DNA from: Cololabis saira
Taxonomy: Eukaryota; Chordata; Actinopteri; Beloniformes; Belonidae
Direction of reading: 5' to 3'
Assembly: GCF_033807715.1 (NCBI RefSeq)
Contig: NC_084607.1
Span: 1,172,001-1,236,000 of the forward strand
DNA length: 64,000 nucleotides
The notes below the pieces were generated by a model, which saw only the letters and a list, made by a program, of their open reading frames with translations, was not told the DNA's origin and searched no databases. How positions within the stretch are numbered: the stretch's first letter is position 1; each line of letters begins with the position of its first letter. A program made the position numbers and the translations under genes. Positions 1 through 11,000 of the stretch are shown one piece after another.

Positions 1-139
1 ATATTAAATTAATCAGTTGTCAGGACTCAGCGTGTCGGGCTTCATCCGAGCCCGCAGCTCTCCGCGCTGCAGCCCAGTCACTTTCCGATGCTTTTGCAAC
101 AACAGTCCAGTCCAGCAGACACTTCAGCCCACGCATCTA

Positions 140-330
140 CCATCCTTCAGCAGTAACGACGGAACCCGCCGCCGCCCGAGCGGCAGCGGGCTCCGCGGCC
201 GCGGGGACGCGTCGGCTCCCGCTCAGTCGGGCGGCTCCTCCGGCTCTCCGGCCCGCCTCTGCGGGGCAGCTCCCCCGGGAGTCTCGTCTCCTTCTCGGCA
301 GCGAGCCCCACGGAGCCGCCGCCGGGCAAT
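140..330. other. CpG-rich segment inside hAT copy 1
   Basis: This stretch is strongly GC- and CpG-rich, with runs such as CCGCCGCCCGAGCGGC and a NotI-like GCGGCCGC near 198. That contrasts sharply with the AT-rich satellite. It lies on the 5' side of the inferred transposase gene, so it may be the promoter or CpG island of the ancestral element; that is inference. The open frames of 60-124 codons across it look like GC-rich artefacts and show no recognisable domain. Confidence 0.5.
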
Positions 331-629
331 CACTGGCAAATCACGCCCCCCTTCCCCCTTCTCATGGTGGCTTCAATTACGTCCGCCTTAAACCTGAATT
401 ATGGTTCCGCGTAAATCGACGCAGACCCTACGCCGTAGGATCCCTGATCCTGGCGGATCTAAACCTACTCTGTGCAAAATAAAGGATTTTTTTCTGTAAA
501 AACACACCATTTCTCTTACTAGTACACGTACAGCTAGCTGAGTGTCTTCTCCTCATTTGGTCGGGAGTTGCTATGCAGTCCCGCGGCCCCCGCGGCCCAC
601 ACTTACAAAACTGAAATTTTTTTTGCGGC

Positions 630-643
630 CCACTAGATGGCGC
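630..643 (+). promoter_or_regulatory. CTCF-like motif in hAT copy 1 subterminal region
   Basis: CCACTAGATGGCGC matches the vertebrate CTCF core consensus CCASYAGRKGGCRS at all 14 positions. It lies about 45 bp inside the right terminal repeat, between GC-rich GCGGCCC repeats. The same motif is conserved at 46606-46619 in copy 2, so it belongs to the element family. Binding is not demonstrated. Confidence 0.5.
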
Positions 644-672
644 TCGCGGCCCAACATTGGGCCGCGGCCCTA
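641..672. repeat. GC-rich subterminal inverted repeat of hAT copy 1
   Basis: GGCCCAACATTGGGCC can fold with 7-bp arms around a 2-base loop, followed by the palindrome GGGCCGCGGCCC. Copy 2 has a related form with a shortened arm. Subterminal repeats in hAT elements are often transposase-binding regions; that role is inferred here. Confidence 0.45.
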
Positions 673-673
673 T

Positions 674-688
674 GGTTAAGAATCACTG
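674..688 (-). repeat. hAT copy 1 right terminal inverted repeat
   Basis: GGTTAAGAATCACTG, which reads CAGTGATTCTTAACC inward from the end, is identical to the right terminal repeat of copy 2. It has the CAG...TTCTTAACC style of Charlie/Buster-type hAT ends. It is followed by CACTAGAG at 689-696, the presumed target duplication. The partner copy lies outside the window. Confidence 0.85.
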
Positions 689-733
689 CACTAGAGGGCA
701 AATAAATGCATTTAAATGCAGTAATCTTTGTGT

Positions 734-746
734 CCACTAGAGGGCA
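734..746 (+). promoter_or_regulatory. CTCF-like core motif, representative of most monomers
   Basis: CCACTAGAGGGCA fits CCASYAGRKGGCR at every position. It is shown here in the first complete monomer and recurs about every 46 bp throughout blocks A, B and C, always on the plus strand. Variants include CCACCAGAGGGCA (for example near 4912, 6252, 7592), which still fits the consensus, and CAACTAGAGGGCA, GAGAGCA and GAGGGGAAA forms, which weaken it. The core contains no CpG. Occupancy is unproven. Confidence 0.5.
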
Positions 747-838
747 AATAAATGCATTTAAATGCATTAATTCATGTGTCCACTAGAGGGCAAATAAATG
801 CATTTAAATGCAGTTTCCTTTGTGTCCACTAGAGGGCA

Positions 839-871
839 AATAAATGCATTTAAATGCAGTATTTTTTGTGT
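839..871 (+). terminator. Polyadenylation-signal-like module, representative monomer
   Basis: AATAAA at 839-844 is followed 17 nt later by a U/GU-rich stretch, TTTTTTGTGT, at 862-871. This is the arrangement of a vertebrate cleavage and polyadenylation site: hexamer plus downstream U/GU-rich element. It recurs in most monomers, with the strongest T-run in the GTATTTTTT type. Whether it acts on transcripts entering the array on the plus strand is inference. Confidence 0.3.
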
Positions 872-3800
872 CCACTAGAGGGCAAATAAATGCATTTACA
901 TACAGTAATTTTTGTGTCCACTAGAGGGCAAATAAATGCATTTAAATGCATTTAAATGCAGTAACGTATGTGTCCACTAGAGGGCAAATAAATGCATTTA
1001 AATGCAGTAACTTTTGTGTCCACTAGAGGGCAAATAAATGCATTTAAATGCAGTATTTTTTGTGTCCATTAGAGGGAAAATAAATCAATTTAAATGCAGT
1101 AACGTATGTGTCCACTAGAGGGCAAATAAATGCATTTAAATGCAGTAACTTTTGTGTCCACTAGAGGGCAAATAAATGCATTTAAATGCAGTATTTTTTG
1201 TGTCCACTAGAGGGCAAATAAATGCATTTATATGCAGTTTGCTTTGTGTCCACTAGAGGGCAAATAAATGCATTTAAATGCAGTATTTTTTGTGTCCACT
1301 AGAGGGCAAATAAATAATTTTAATGCAGTACTTTTTGTGTCCACTAGAGGGGAAATAAATGCATTTAAATGCATGTAAATGCAGTAACGTATGTGTCCTC
1401 TAGAGGGCAAATAAATGCATTTAAATGCATTTAAATGCAGTAACGTATGTGTCCACTAGAGGGCAAATAAATGCATTTAAATGCAGTTTCCTTTGTGTCC
1501 ACTAGAGGGCAATTAAATGCATTTAAATGCAGTATTTTTTGTGTCCAATAGAGGGCAAATAAATGCATTTAAATGCAGTAATCTTTGTGTCCACTAGAGG
1601 GCAAATAAATGCATTTAAATGCATTAATTCATATGTCCAATAGAGGGCAAATAAATGCATTTAAATGCAGTTTCCTTTGTGTCCACTAGAGGGCAAATAA
1701 ATGCATTTAAATGCAGTATTTTTTGTGTCCACTAGAGGGCAAATAAATCAATTTAAATGCAGTAACGTATGTGTCCACTAGAGTGCAAATAAATGCATGT
1801 AAATGCAGTAACTTTTGTGTCCACTAGAGGGCAAATAAAGGCATTTAAATGCAGTAACTTTTGTGTCCACTAGAGGGCAAATAAAGGCATTTAAATGCAT
1901 TAATTTATGTGTCCACTAGAGGGCAAATAAATGCATTTAAATGCAGTTTCCTTTGTGTCCACTAGAGGGCAAATAAATGCATTTAAATGCATTAATTCAT
2001 GTGTCCACTAGAGGGCAAATAAATGCATTTATATGCAGTTTGCTTTGTGTCCACTAGAGGGCAAATAAATGCATTTAAATGCATTATTTTTTGTGTCCAC
2101 TAGAGTGCAAATAAATAATTTTAATGCAGTACTTTTTGTGTCCACTAGAGGGGAAATAAATGCATTTAAATGCATGTAAATGCAGTAACGTATGTGTCCA
2201 CTAGAGGGCAAATAAATGCATTTAAATGCATTTAAATGCAGTAACGTATGTGTCCACTAGAGGGCAAATAAATGCATTTATATGCAGGTTGCTTTGTGTC
2301 CACTAGAGGGCAAATAAATGCATTTAAATGCATTATTTTTTGTGTCCACTAGAGGGCAAATAAATAATTTTAATGCAGTACTTTTTGTGTCCACTAGAGG
2401 GGAAATAAATGCATTTAAATGCATGTAAATGCAGTAACGTATGTGTCCACTAGAGGGCAAATAAATGCATTTAAATGCATTTAAATGCAGTAACGTATGT
2501 GTCCACTAGAGGGAAAATAAATGCATTTAAATGCAGTTTCTTTTGTGTCCACTAGAGGGCAAATAAATGCATTTAAATGCAGTATTTTTTGTGTCCACTA
2601 GAGGGCAAATAAATGCATTTAAATGCAGTCATCTTTGTGTCCACTAGAGGGCAAATAAATGCATTTAAATGCATTAATTCATGTGTCCACTAGAGGGCAA
2701 ATAAATGCATTTAAATGCAGTTTCCTTTGTGACCACTAGAGGGCAAATAAATGCATTTAAATGCAGTATTTTTTGTGTCCACTAGAGGGCAAATAAATGC
2801 ATTTACATACAGTAATTTTTGTGTCCACTAGAGGGCAAATAAATGCATTTAAATGCAGTAACGTATGTGTCCACTAGAGGGAAAATAAATGCATTTAAAT
2901 GAATTAATTTATGTGTCAACTAGAGGGCAAAGAAATGCATTTATATGCAGTTTCCTTTGTGTCCACTAGAGGGCAAATAAATCAATTTAAATGCAGTAAC
3001 GTATGTGTCCACTAGAGGGCAAATAAATGCATTTAAATGCAGTATTTTTTGTGTCCACTAGAGGGCAAATAAATCAATTTAAATGCAGTAACGTATGTGT
3101 CCACTAGAGGGCAAATAAATGCATTTAAATGCAGTAACTTTTGTGTCCACTAGAGGGCAAATAAATGCATTTAAATGCATTAATTTATGTGTCAACTAGA
3201 GGGCAAATAAATGCATTTAAATGCAGTATTTTTTGTGACCACTAGAGGGCAAATAAATGCATTTAAATGCAGTAACTTTTGTGTCCACTAGAGGGCAAAT
3301 AAATGCATTTAAATGCATTAATTTATGTGTCAACTAGAGGGCAAATAAATGCATTTAAATGCAGTTTCCTTTGTGTCCACTAGAGGGCAAATAAATGCAG
3401 TTAAATGCAGTATTTTTTGTGTCCACTAGAGAGCAAATAAATGCATTTAAATGCAGTATTTTTTGTGTCCACTAGAGGGCAAATAAATAATTTTAATGCA
3501 GTACTTTTTGTGTCCACTAGAGGGGAAATAAATGCATTTAAATGCATGTAAATGCAGTAACGTATGTGTCCACTAGAGGGCAAATAAATGCATTTAAATG
3601 CATTTAAAGGCAGTAACGTATGTGTCCACTAGAGGGCAAATAAATGCATTTAAATGCAGTATTTTTTGTGTCCATTAGAGGGCAAATAAATGCATTTAAA
3701 TGCAGTAATTTTTGTGTCCACTAGAGGGCAAATAAATGCATTTAAATGCATTAATTCATGTGTCCACTAGAGGGCAAATAAATGCATTTAAATGCAGTTT

Positions 3801-4189
3801 CCTTTGTGTCCACTAGAGGGCAAATAAATGCATTTAAATGCAGTATTTTTTGTGTCCACTAGAGGGCAAATAAATGCATTTACATACAGTAATTTTTGTG
3901 TCCACTAGAGGGCAAATAAATGCATTTAAATGCAGTTTCCTTTGTGTCCACTAGAGGGCAAATAAATGCATTTACATACAGTAATTTTTGTGTCCACTAG
4001 AGGGCAAATAAATGCATTTAAATGCAGTTTCCTTTGTGTCCACTAGAGGGCAAATAAATGCATTTAAATGCAGTATTTTTTGTGTCCACTAGAGGGCAAA
4101 TAAATGGATTTACATACAGTAATTTTTGTGTCCACTAGAGGGCAAATAAATGCATTTAAATGCAGTATTTTTTGTGTCCACTAGAGGGC

Positions 4190-7100
4190 AAATAAATCCA
4201 TTTAAATGCAGTAACGTATGTGTCCACTAGAGGGCAAATAAATGCATTTAAATGCAGTTTCCTTTGTGTCCACTAGAGGGCAAATAAATGCATTTAAATG
4301 CAGTAATCTTTGTGTCCACTAGAGGGCAAATAAATGCATTTAAATGCATTAATTCATGTGTCCACTAGAGGGCAAATAAATGCATTTAAATGCAGTTTCC
4401 TTTGTGTCCACTAGAGGGCAAATAAATGCATTTAAATGCAGTATTTTTGTGTCCACTAGAGGGCAAATAAATGCATTTACATACAGTAATTTTTGTGTCC
4501 ACTAGAGGGCAAATAAATGCATTTAAATGCATTAATTTATGTGTCCACTAGAGGGGAAATAAATGCATTTAAATGCAGTTTCCTTTGTGTCCACTAGAGG
4601 GCAAATACATAATTTTAATGCAGTAACTTTTGTGTCCACTAGAGGGCAAATAAATGCATTTAAATGCATTAATTTGTGTCTACTAGAGGGCAAATAAATG
4701 CATTTAAATGCAGTATTTTTTGTGTCCACTAGAGGGCAAATAAATCAATTTAAATGCAGTAACGTATGTGTCCACTAGAGGGCAAATAAATGCATTTAAA
4801 TGCAGTAACTTCTGTGTCCACTAGAGGGCAAATAAATGCATTTAAATGCAGTTTCCTTTGTGTCCACTAGAGGGCAAATAAATGCATTTAAATGCAGTAT
4901 TTTTTGTGTCCACCAGAGGGCAAATAAATGCATTTATATGCAGTTTGCATTGTGTCCACTAGAGGGCAAATAAATGCATTTAAATGCATTTAAATGCAGT
5001 AACGTATGTGTCCACTAGAGGGCAAATAAATGCATTTAAATGCAGTTTCCTTTGTGTCCACTAGAGGGCAAATAAATGCATTTAAATGCAGTATTTTTTG
5101 TGTCCACTAGAGGGCAAATAAATGCATTTAAATGCAGTAATCTTTGTGTCCACTAGAGGGCAAATAAATGCATTTAAATGCATTAATTCATGTGTCCACT
5201 AGAGGGCAAATAAATGCATTTAAATGCAGTTTCCTTTGTGTCCACTAGAGGGCAAATAAATGCATTTAAATGCAGTATTTTTTGTGTCCACTAGAGGGTA
5301 AATAAATGCATTTACATACAGTAATTTTTGTGTCCACTAGAGGGCAAATAAATGCATTTAAATGCATTAATTTATGTGTCCACTAGAGGGCAAATAAATG
5401 CATTTACATACAGTAATATTTGTGTCCACTAGAGGGCAAATAAATGCATTTAAATGCAGTATTTTTTGTGTCCACTAGAGGGCAAATAAATCCATTTAAA
5501 TGCAGTAAGGTATGTGTCCACTAGAGGGCAAATAAATGCATTTAAATGCAGTAACGTATGTGTCCACTAGAGGGCAAATAAATGCATTTAAATGCAGTTT
5601 CCTTTGTGTCCACTAGAGGGCAAATAAATGCATTTAAATGCAGTAATCTTTGTGTCCACTAGAGGGCAAATAAATGCATTTAAATGCATTAATTCATGTG
5701 TCCACTAGAGGGCAAATAAATGCATTTAAATGCAGTTTCCTTTGTGTCCACTAGAGGGCAAATAAATGCATTTAAATGCAGTATTTTTTGTGTCCACTAG
5801 AGGGCAAATAAATGCATTTACATACAGTAATTTTTGTGTCCACTAGAGGGCAAATAAATGCATTTAAATGCATTAATTTATGTGTCCACTAGAGGGGAAA
5901 TAAATGCATTTAAATGCAGTTTCCTTTGTGTCCACTAGAGGGCAAATACATAATTTTAATGCAGTAACTTTTGTGTCCACTAGAGGGCAAATAAATGCAT
6001 TTAAATGCAGTAATTTGTGTCTACTAGAGGGCAAATAAATGCATTTAAATGCAGTATTTTTTGTGTCCACTAGAGGGCAAATAAATCAATTTAAATGCAG
6101 TAACGTATGTGTCCACTAGAGGGCAAATAAATGCATTTAAATGCAGTAACTTCTGTGTCCACTAGAGGGCAAATAAATGCATTTAAATGCAGTTTCCTTT
6201 GTGTCCACTAGAGGGCAAATAAATGCATTTAAATGCAGTATTTTTTGTGTCCACCAGAGGGCAAATAAATGCATTTATATGCAGTTTGCATTGTGTCCAC
6301 TAGAGGGCAAATAAATGCATTTAAATGCATTTAAATGCAGTAACGTATGTGTCCACTAGAGGGCAAATAAATGCATTTAAATGCAGTTTCCTTTGTGTCC
6401 ACTAGAGGGCAAATAAATGCATTTAAATGCAGTATTTTTTGTGTCCACTAGAGGGCAAATAAATGCATTTAAATGCAGTAATCTTTGTGTCCACTAGAGG
6501 GCAAATAAATGCATTTAAATGCATTAATTCATGTGTCCACTAGAGGGCAAATAAATGCATTTAAATGCAGTTTCCTTTGTGTCCACTAGAGGGCAAATAA
6601 ATGCATTTAAATGCAGTATTTTTTGTGTCCACTAGAGGGTAAATAAATGCATTTACATACAGTAATTTTTGTGTCCACTAGAGGGCAAATAAATGCATTT
6701 AAATGCATTAATTTATGTGTCCACTAGAGGGCAAATAAATGCATTTACATACAGTAATTTTTGTGTCCACTAGAGGGCAAATAAATGCATTTAAATGCAG
6801 TATTTTTTGTGTCCACTAGAGGGCAAATAAATCCATTTAAATGCAGTAAGGTATGTGTCCACTAGAGGGCAAATAAATGCATTTAAATGCAGTAACGTAT
6901 GTGTCCACTAGAGGGCAAATAAATGCATTTAAATGCAGTTTCCTTTGTGTCCACTAGAGGGCAAATAAATGCATTTAAATGCAGTAATCTTTGTGTCCAC
7001 TAGAGGGCAAATAAATGCATTTAAATGCATTAATTCATGTGTCCACTAGAGGGCAAATAAATGCATTTAAATGCAGTTTCCTTTGTGTCCACTAGAGGGC

Positions 7101-8030
7101 AAATAAATGCATTTAAATGCAGTATTTTTTGTGTCCACTAGAGGGCAAATAAATGCATTTACATACAGTAATTTTTGTGTCCACTAGAGGGCAAATAAAT
7201 GCATTTAAATGCATTAATTTATGTGTCCACTAGAGGGGAAATAAATGCATTTAAATGCAGTTTCCTTTGTGTCCACTAGAGGGCAAATACATAATTTTAA
7301 TGCAGTAACTTTTGTGTCCACTAGAGGGCAAATAAATGCATTTAAATGCAGTAATTTGTGTCTACTAGAGGGCAAATAAATGCATTTAAATGCAGTATTT
7401 TTTGTGTCCACTAGAGGGCAAATAAATCAATTTAAATGCAGTAACGTATGTGTCCACTAGAGGGCAAATAAATGCATTTAAATGCAGTAACTTCTGTGTC
7501 CACTAGAGGGCAAATAAATGCATTTAAATGCAGTTTCCTTTGTGTCCACTAGAGGGCAAATAAATGCATTTAAATGCAGTATTTTTTGTGTCCACCAGAG
7601 GGCAAATAAATGCATTTATATGCAGTTTGCATTGTGTCCACTAGAGGGCAAATAAATGCATTTAAATGCATTTAAATGCAGTAACGTATGTGTCCACTAG
7701 AGGGCAAATAAATGCATTTAAATGCAGTTTCCTTTGTGTCCACTAGAGGGCAAATAAATGCATTTAAATGCAGTATTTTTTGTGTCCACTAGAGGGCAAA
7801 TAAATGCATTTAAATGCATTAATTCATGTGTCCACTAGAGGGCAAATAAATGCATTTAAATGCAGTTTCCTTTGTGTCCACTAGAGGGCAAATTAATGCA
7901 TTTAAATGCAGTATTTTTTGTGTCCACTAGAGGGTAAATAAATGCATTTACATACAGTAATTTTTGTGTCCACTAGAGGGCAAATAAATGCATTTAAATG
8001 CATTAATTTATGTGTCCACTAGAGGGCAAA
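4190..8030 (+). repeat. Higher-order repeat, 1341-bp period, about 2.9 copies
   Basis: The same order of monomer variants recurs with a 1341-bp offset. Copies are approximately 4190-5530, 5531-6871 and 6872-8030. Markers at 4532, 5873 and 7214 (a GAGGGG monomer, then AATACATAATTTTAATG, then a TAATTTGTGTCTACTAG monomer) are spaced exactly 1341. The third copy has lost one 46-bp monomer near 7790, where the offset to copy 2 drops to 1295, and it ends about 8030. The copies are nearly identical, so the amplification is recent. Confidence 0.85.
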
Positions 8031-11000
8031 TAAATGCATTTATATGCAGTATTTTTTGTGTCCATTAGAGGGCAAATAAATGCATTTATATGCAGTTTGC
8101 TTTGTGTCCACTAGAGGGCAAATAAATGCATTTAAATGCAGTATTTTTTGTGTCCACTAGAGGGCAAATAAATAATTTTATATGCAGTTTGCTTTGTGTC
8201 CACTAGAGGGCAAATAAATGCATTTAAATGCATTATTTTTTGTGTCCACTAGAGGGCAAATAAATAATTTTAATGCAGTACTTTTTGTGTCCACTAGAGG
8301 GGAAATAAATGCATTTAAATGCATGTAAATGCAGTAACGTATGTGTCCACTAGAGGGCAAATAAATGCATTTAAATGCATTTAAATGCAGTAACGTATGT
8401 GTCCACTAGAGGGCAAATAAATGCATTTAAATGCAGTTTCTTTTGTGTCCACTAGAGGGCAAATAAATGCATTTAAATGCAGTATTTTTTGTGTCCACTA
8501 GAGGGCAAATAAATGCATTTAAATGCAGTAATCTTTGTGTCCACTAGAGGGCAAATAAATGCATTTAAATGCATTCATTCATGTGTCCACTAGAGGGCAA
8601 ATAAATGCATTTAAATGCAGTTTCCTTTGTGACCACTAGAGGGCAAATAAATGCATTTAAATGCAGTATTTTTTGTGTCCACTAGAGGGCAAATAAATGC
8701 ATTTACATACAGTAATTTTTGTGTCCACTAGAGGGCAAATAAATGCATTTAAATGCAGTTTCCTTTGTGTCCACTAGAGGGCAAATAAATGCATTTACAT
8801 ACAGTAATTTTTGTGTCCACTAGAGGGCAAATAAATGCATTTAAATGCAGTTTCCTTTGTGTCCACTAGAGGGCAAATAAATGCATTTAAATGCAGTATT
8901 TTTTGTGTCCACTAGAGGGCAAATAAATGCATTTACATACAGTAATTTTTGTGTCCACTAGAGGGCAAATAAATGCATTTAAATGCAGTATTTTTTGTGT
9001 CCACTAGAGGGCAAATAAATCCATTTAAATGCAGTAAGGTATGTGTCCACTAGAGGGCAAATAAATGCATTTAAATGCAGTAACGTATGTGTCCACTAGA
9101 GGGCAAATAAATGCATTTAAATGCAGTATTTTTTGTGTCCACTAGAGGGCAAATAAATGCATTTACATACAGTAATTTTTGTGTCCACTAGAGGGCAAAT
9201 AAATGCATTTAAATGCATTAATTTATGTGTCCACTAGAGGGGAAATAAATGCATTTAAATGCAGTTTCCTTTGTGTCCACTAGAGGGCAAATAAATGCAT
9301 TTAAATGCATTAATTTATGTGTCCACTAGGTGGCAAATAAATGCCTTCAAAGGCAGTAACTTTTGTGTCCACTAGTGGGCAAATAAATACAATTTAAATG
9401 CAGTAATTCATATGTCCACTAGAGGGCAAATAAATGCATTTAAATGCAGTTTCCTTTGTGTCCACTAGAGGGCAAATACATAATTTTAATGCAGTAACTT
9501 TTGTGTCCACTAGAGGGCAAATAAATGCATTTAAATGCAGTAACTTTTGTGTCCACTAGAGGGCAAATAAATGCATTTAAATGCAGTTTCCTTTGTGTCC
9601 ACTAGAGGGCAAATAAATGCATTTAAATGCAGTATTTTTTGTGTCCACCAGAGGGCAAATAAATGCATTTATATGCAGTTTGCATTGTGTCCACTAGAGG
9701 GCAAATAAATGCATTTAAATGCATTTAAATGCAGTAACGTATGTGTCCACTAGAGGGCAAATAAATGCATTTAAATGCAGTTTCCTTTGTGTCCACTAGA
9801 GGGCAAATAAATGCATTTAAATGCAGTATTTTTTGTGTCCACTAGAGGGCAAATAAATGCATTTAAATGCAGTAATCTTTGTGTCCACTAGAGGGCAAAT
9901 AAATGCATTTAAATGCATTAATTCATGTGTCCACTAGAGGGCAAATAAATGCATTTAAATGCAGTTTCCTTTGTGTCCACTAGAGGGCAAATAAATGCAT
10001 TTAAATGCATTAATTTATGTGTCCACTAGAGGGGAAATAAATGCATTTAAATGCAGTTTCCTTTGTGTCCACTAGAGGGCAAATAAATGCATTTATATGC
10101 AGTATTTTTTGTGTCCACTAGAGGGCAAATAAATGCATTTAAATGCAGTTTCCTTTGTGTCCACTAGAGGGCAAATAAATGCATTTAAATGCATTAATTT
10201 ATGTGTCCACTAGAGGGGAAATAAATGCATTTAAATGCAGTTTCCTTTGTGTCCACTAGAGGGCAAATAAATGCATTTATATGCAGTTTGCTTTGTGTCC
10301 ACTAGAGGGCAAATAAATGCATTTAAATGCAGTATTTTTTGTGTCCACTAGAGGGCAAATAAATGCATTTATATGCAGTTTGCTTTGTGTCCACTAGAGG
10401 GCAAATAAATGCATTTAAATGCAGTATTTTTTGTGTCCACTAGAGGGCAAATAAACAATTTTAATGCAGTATTTTTTGTGTCTACTAGAGGGGAAATAAA
10501 TGCATTTAAATGCATGTAAATGCAGCAACGTATGTGTCCACTAGAGGGCAAATAAATGCATTTAAATGCATTTAAATGCAGTAACGTATGTGTCCACTAG
10601 AGGGCAAATAAATGCATTTAAATGCAGTTTCCTTTGTGTCCACTAGAGGGCAAATAAATGCATTTAAATGCAGTATTTTTTGTGTCCACTAGAGGGCAAA
10701 TAAATGCCTTCAAAGGCAGTAACTTTTGTGTCCACTAGTGGGCAAATAAATACAATTTAAATGCAGTAATTCATATGTCCACTAGAGGGCAAATAAATGC
10801 ATTTAAATGCAGTTTCCTTTGTGTCCACTAGAGGGCAAATACATAATTTTAATGCAGTAACTTTTGTGTCCACTAGAGGGCAAAGAAATGCATTTAAATG
10901 CAGTAATTTGTGTCTACTAGAGGGCAAATAAATCAATTTAAATGCAGTAACGTATGTGTCCACTAGAGGGCAAATAAATGCATTTAAATGCAGTAACTTT

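Larger units (their letters stand above)
1..688 (-). mobile_element. hAT DNA transposon, right-end fragment (copy 1)
   Basis: This is the right end of a hAT-superfamily element that continues past the left edge of the window. It ends with the terminal inverted repeat GGTTAAGAATCACTG at 674-688. The 8-bp target sequence CACTAGAG and uninterrupted satellite follow directly. The sequence aligns with the right third of the complete copy at 45125-46664: shared blocks include the GTTGTCAGGACT region near 16, the AAACCTACTCTGTGC block near 461 and the GC-rich subterminal block at 575-672. Strand is given as the transposase direction, inferred from copy 2, where coding remnants read on the minus strand, so this end is the 5' side of the element. 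Copy 1 has extra GC-rich sequence at about 150-430 that copy 2 lacks. No transposase coding is visible in this part. Confidence 0.85.

Noticed and set aside
17..391. Open frame of 124 codons at the left edge
   Set aside because: It is GC-rich sequence in the hAT 5' region, Arg/Ser/Pro-rich with no domain, and the corresponding region of copy 2 does not keep the frame.
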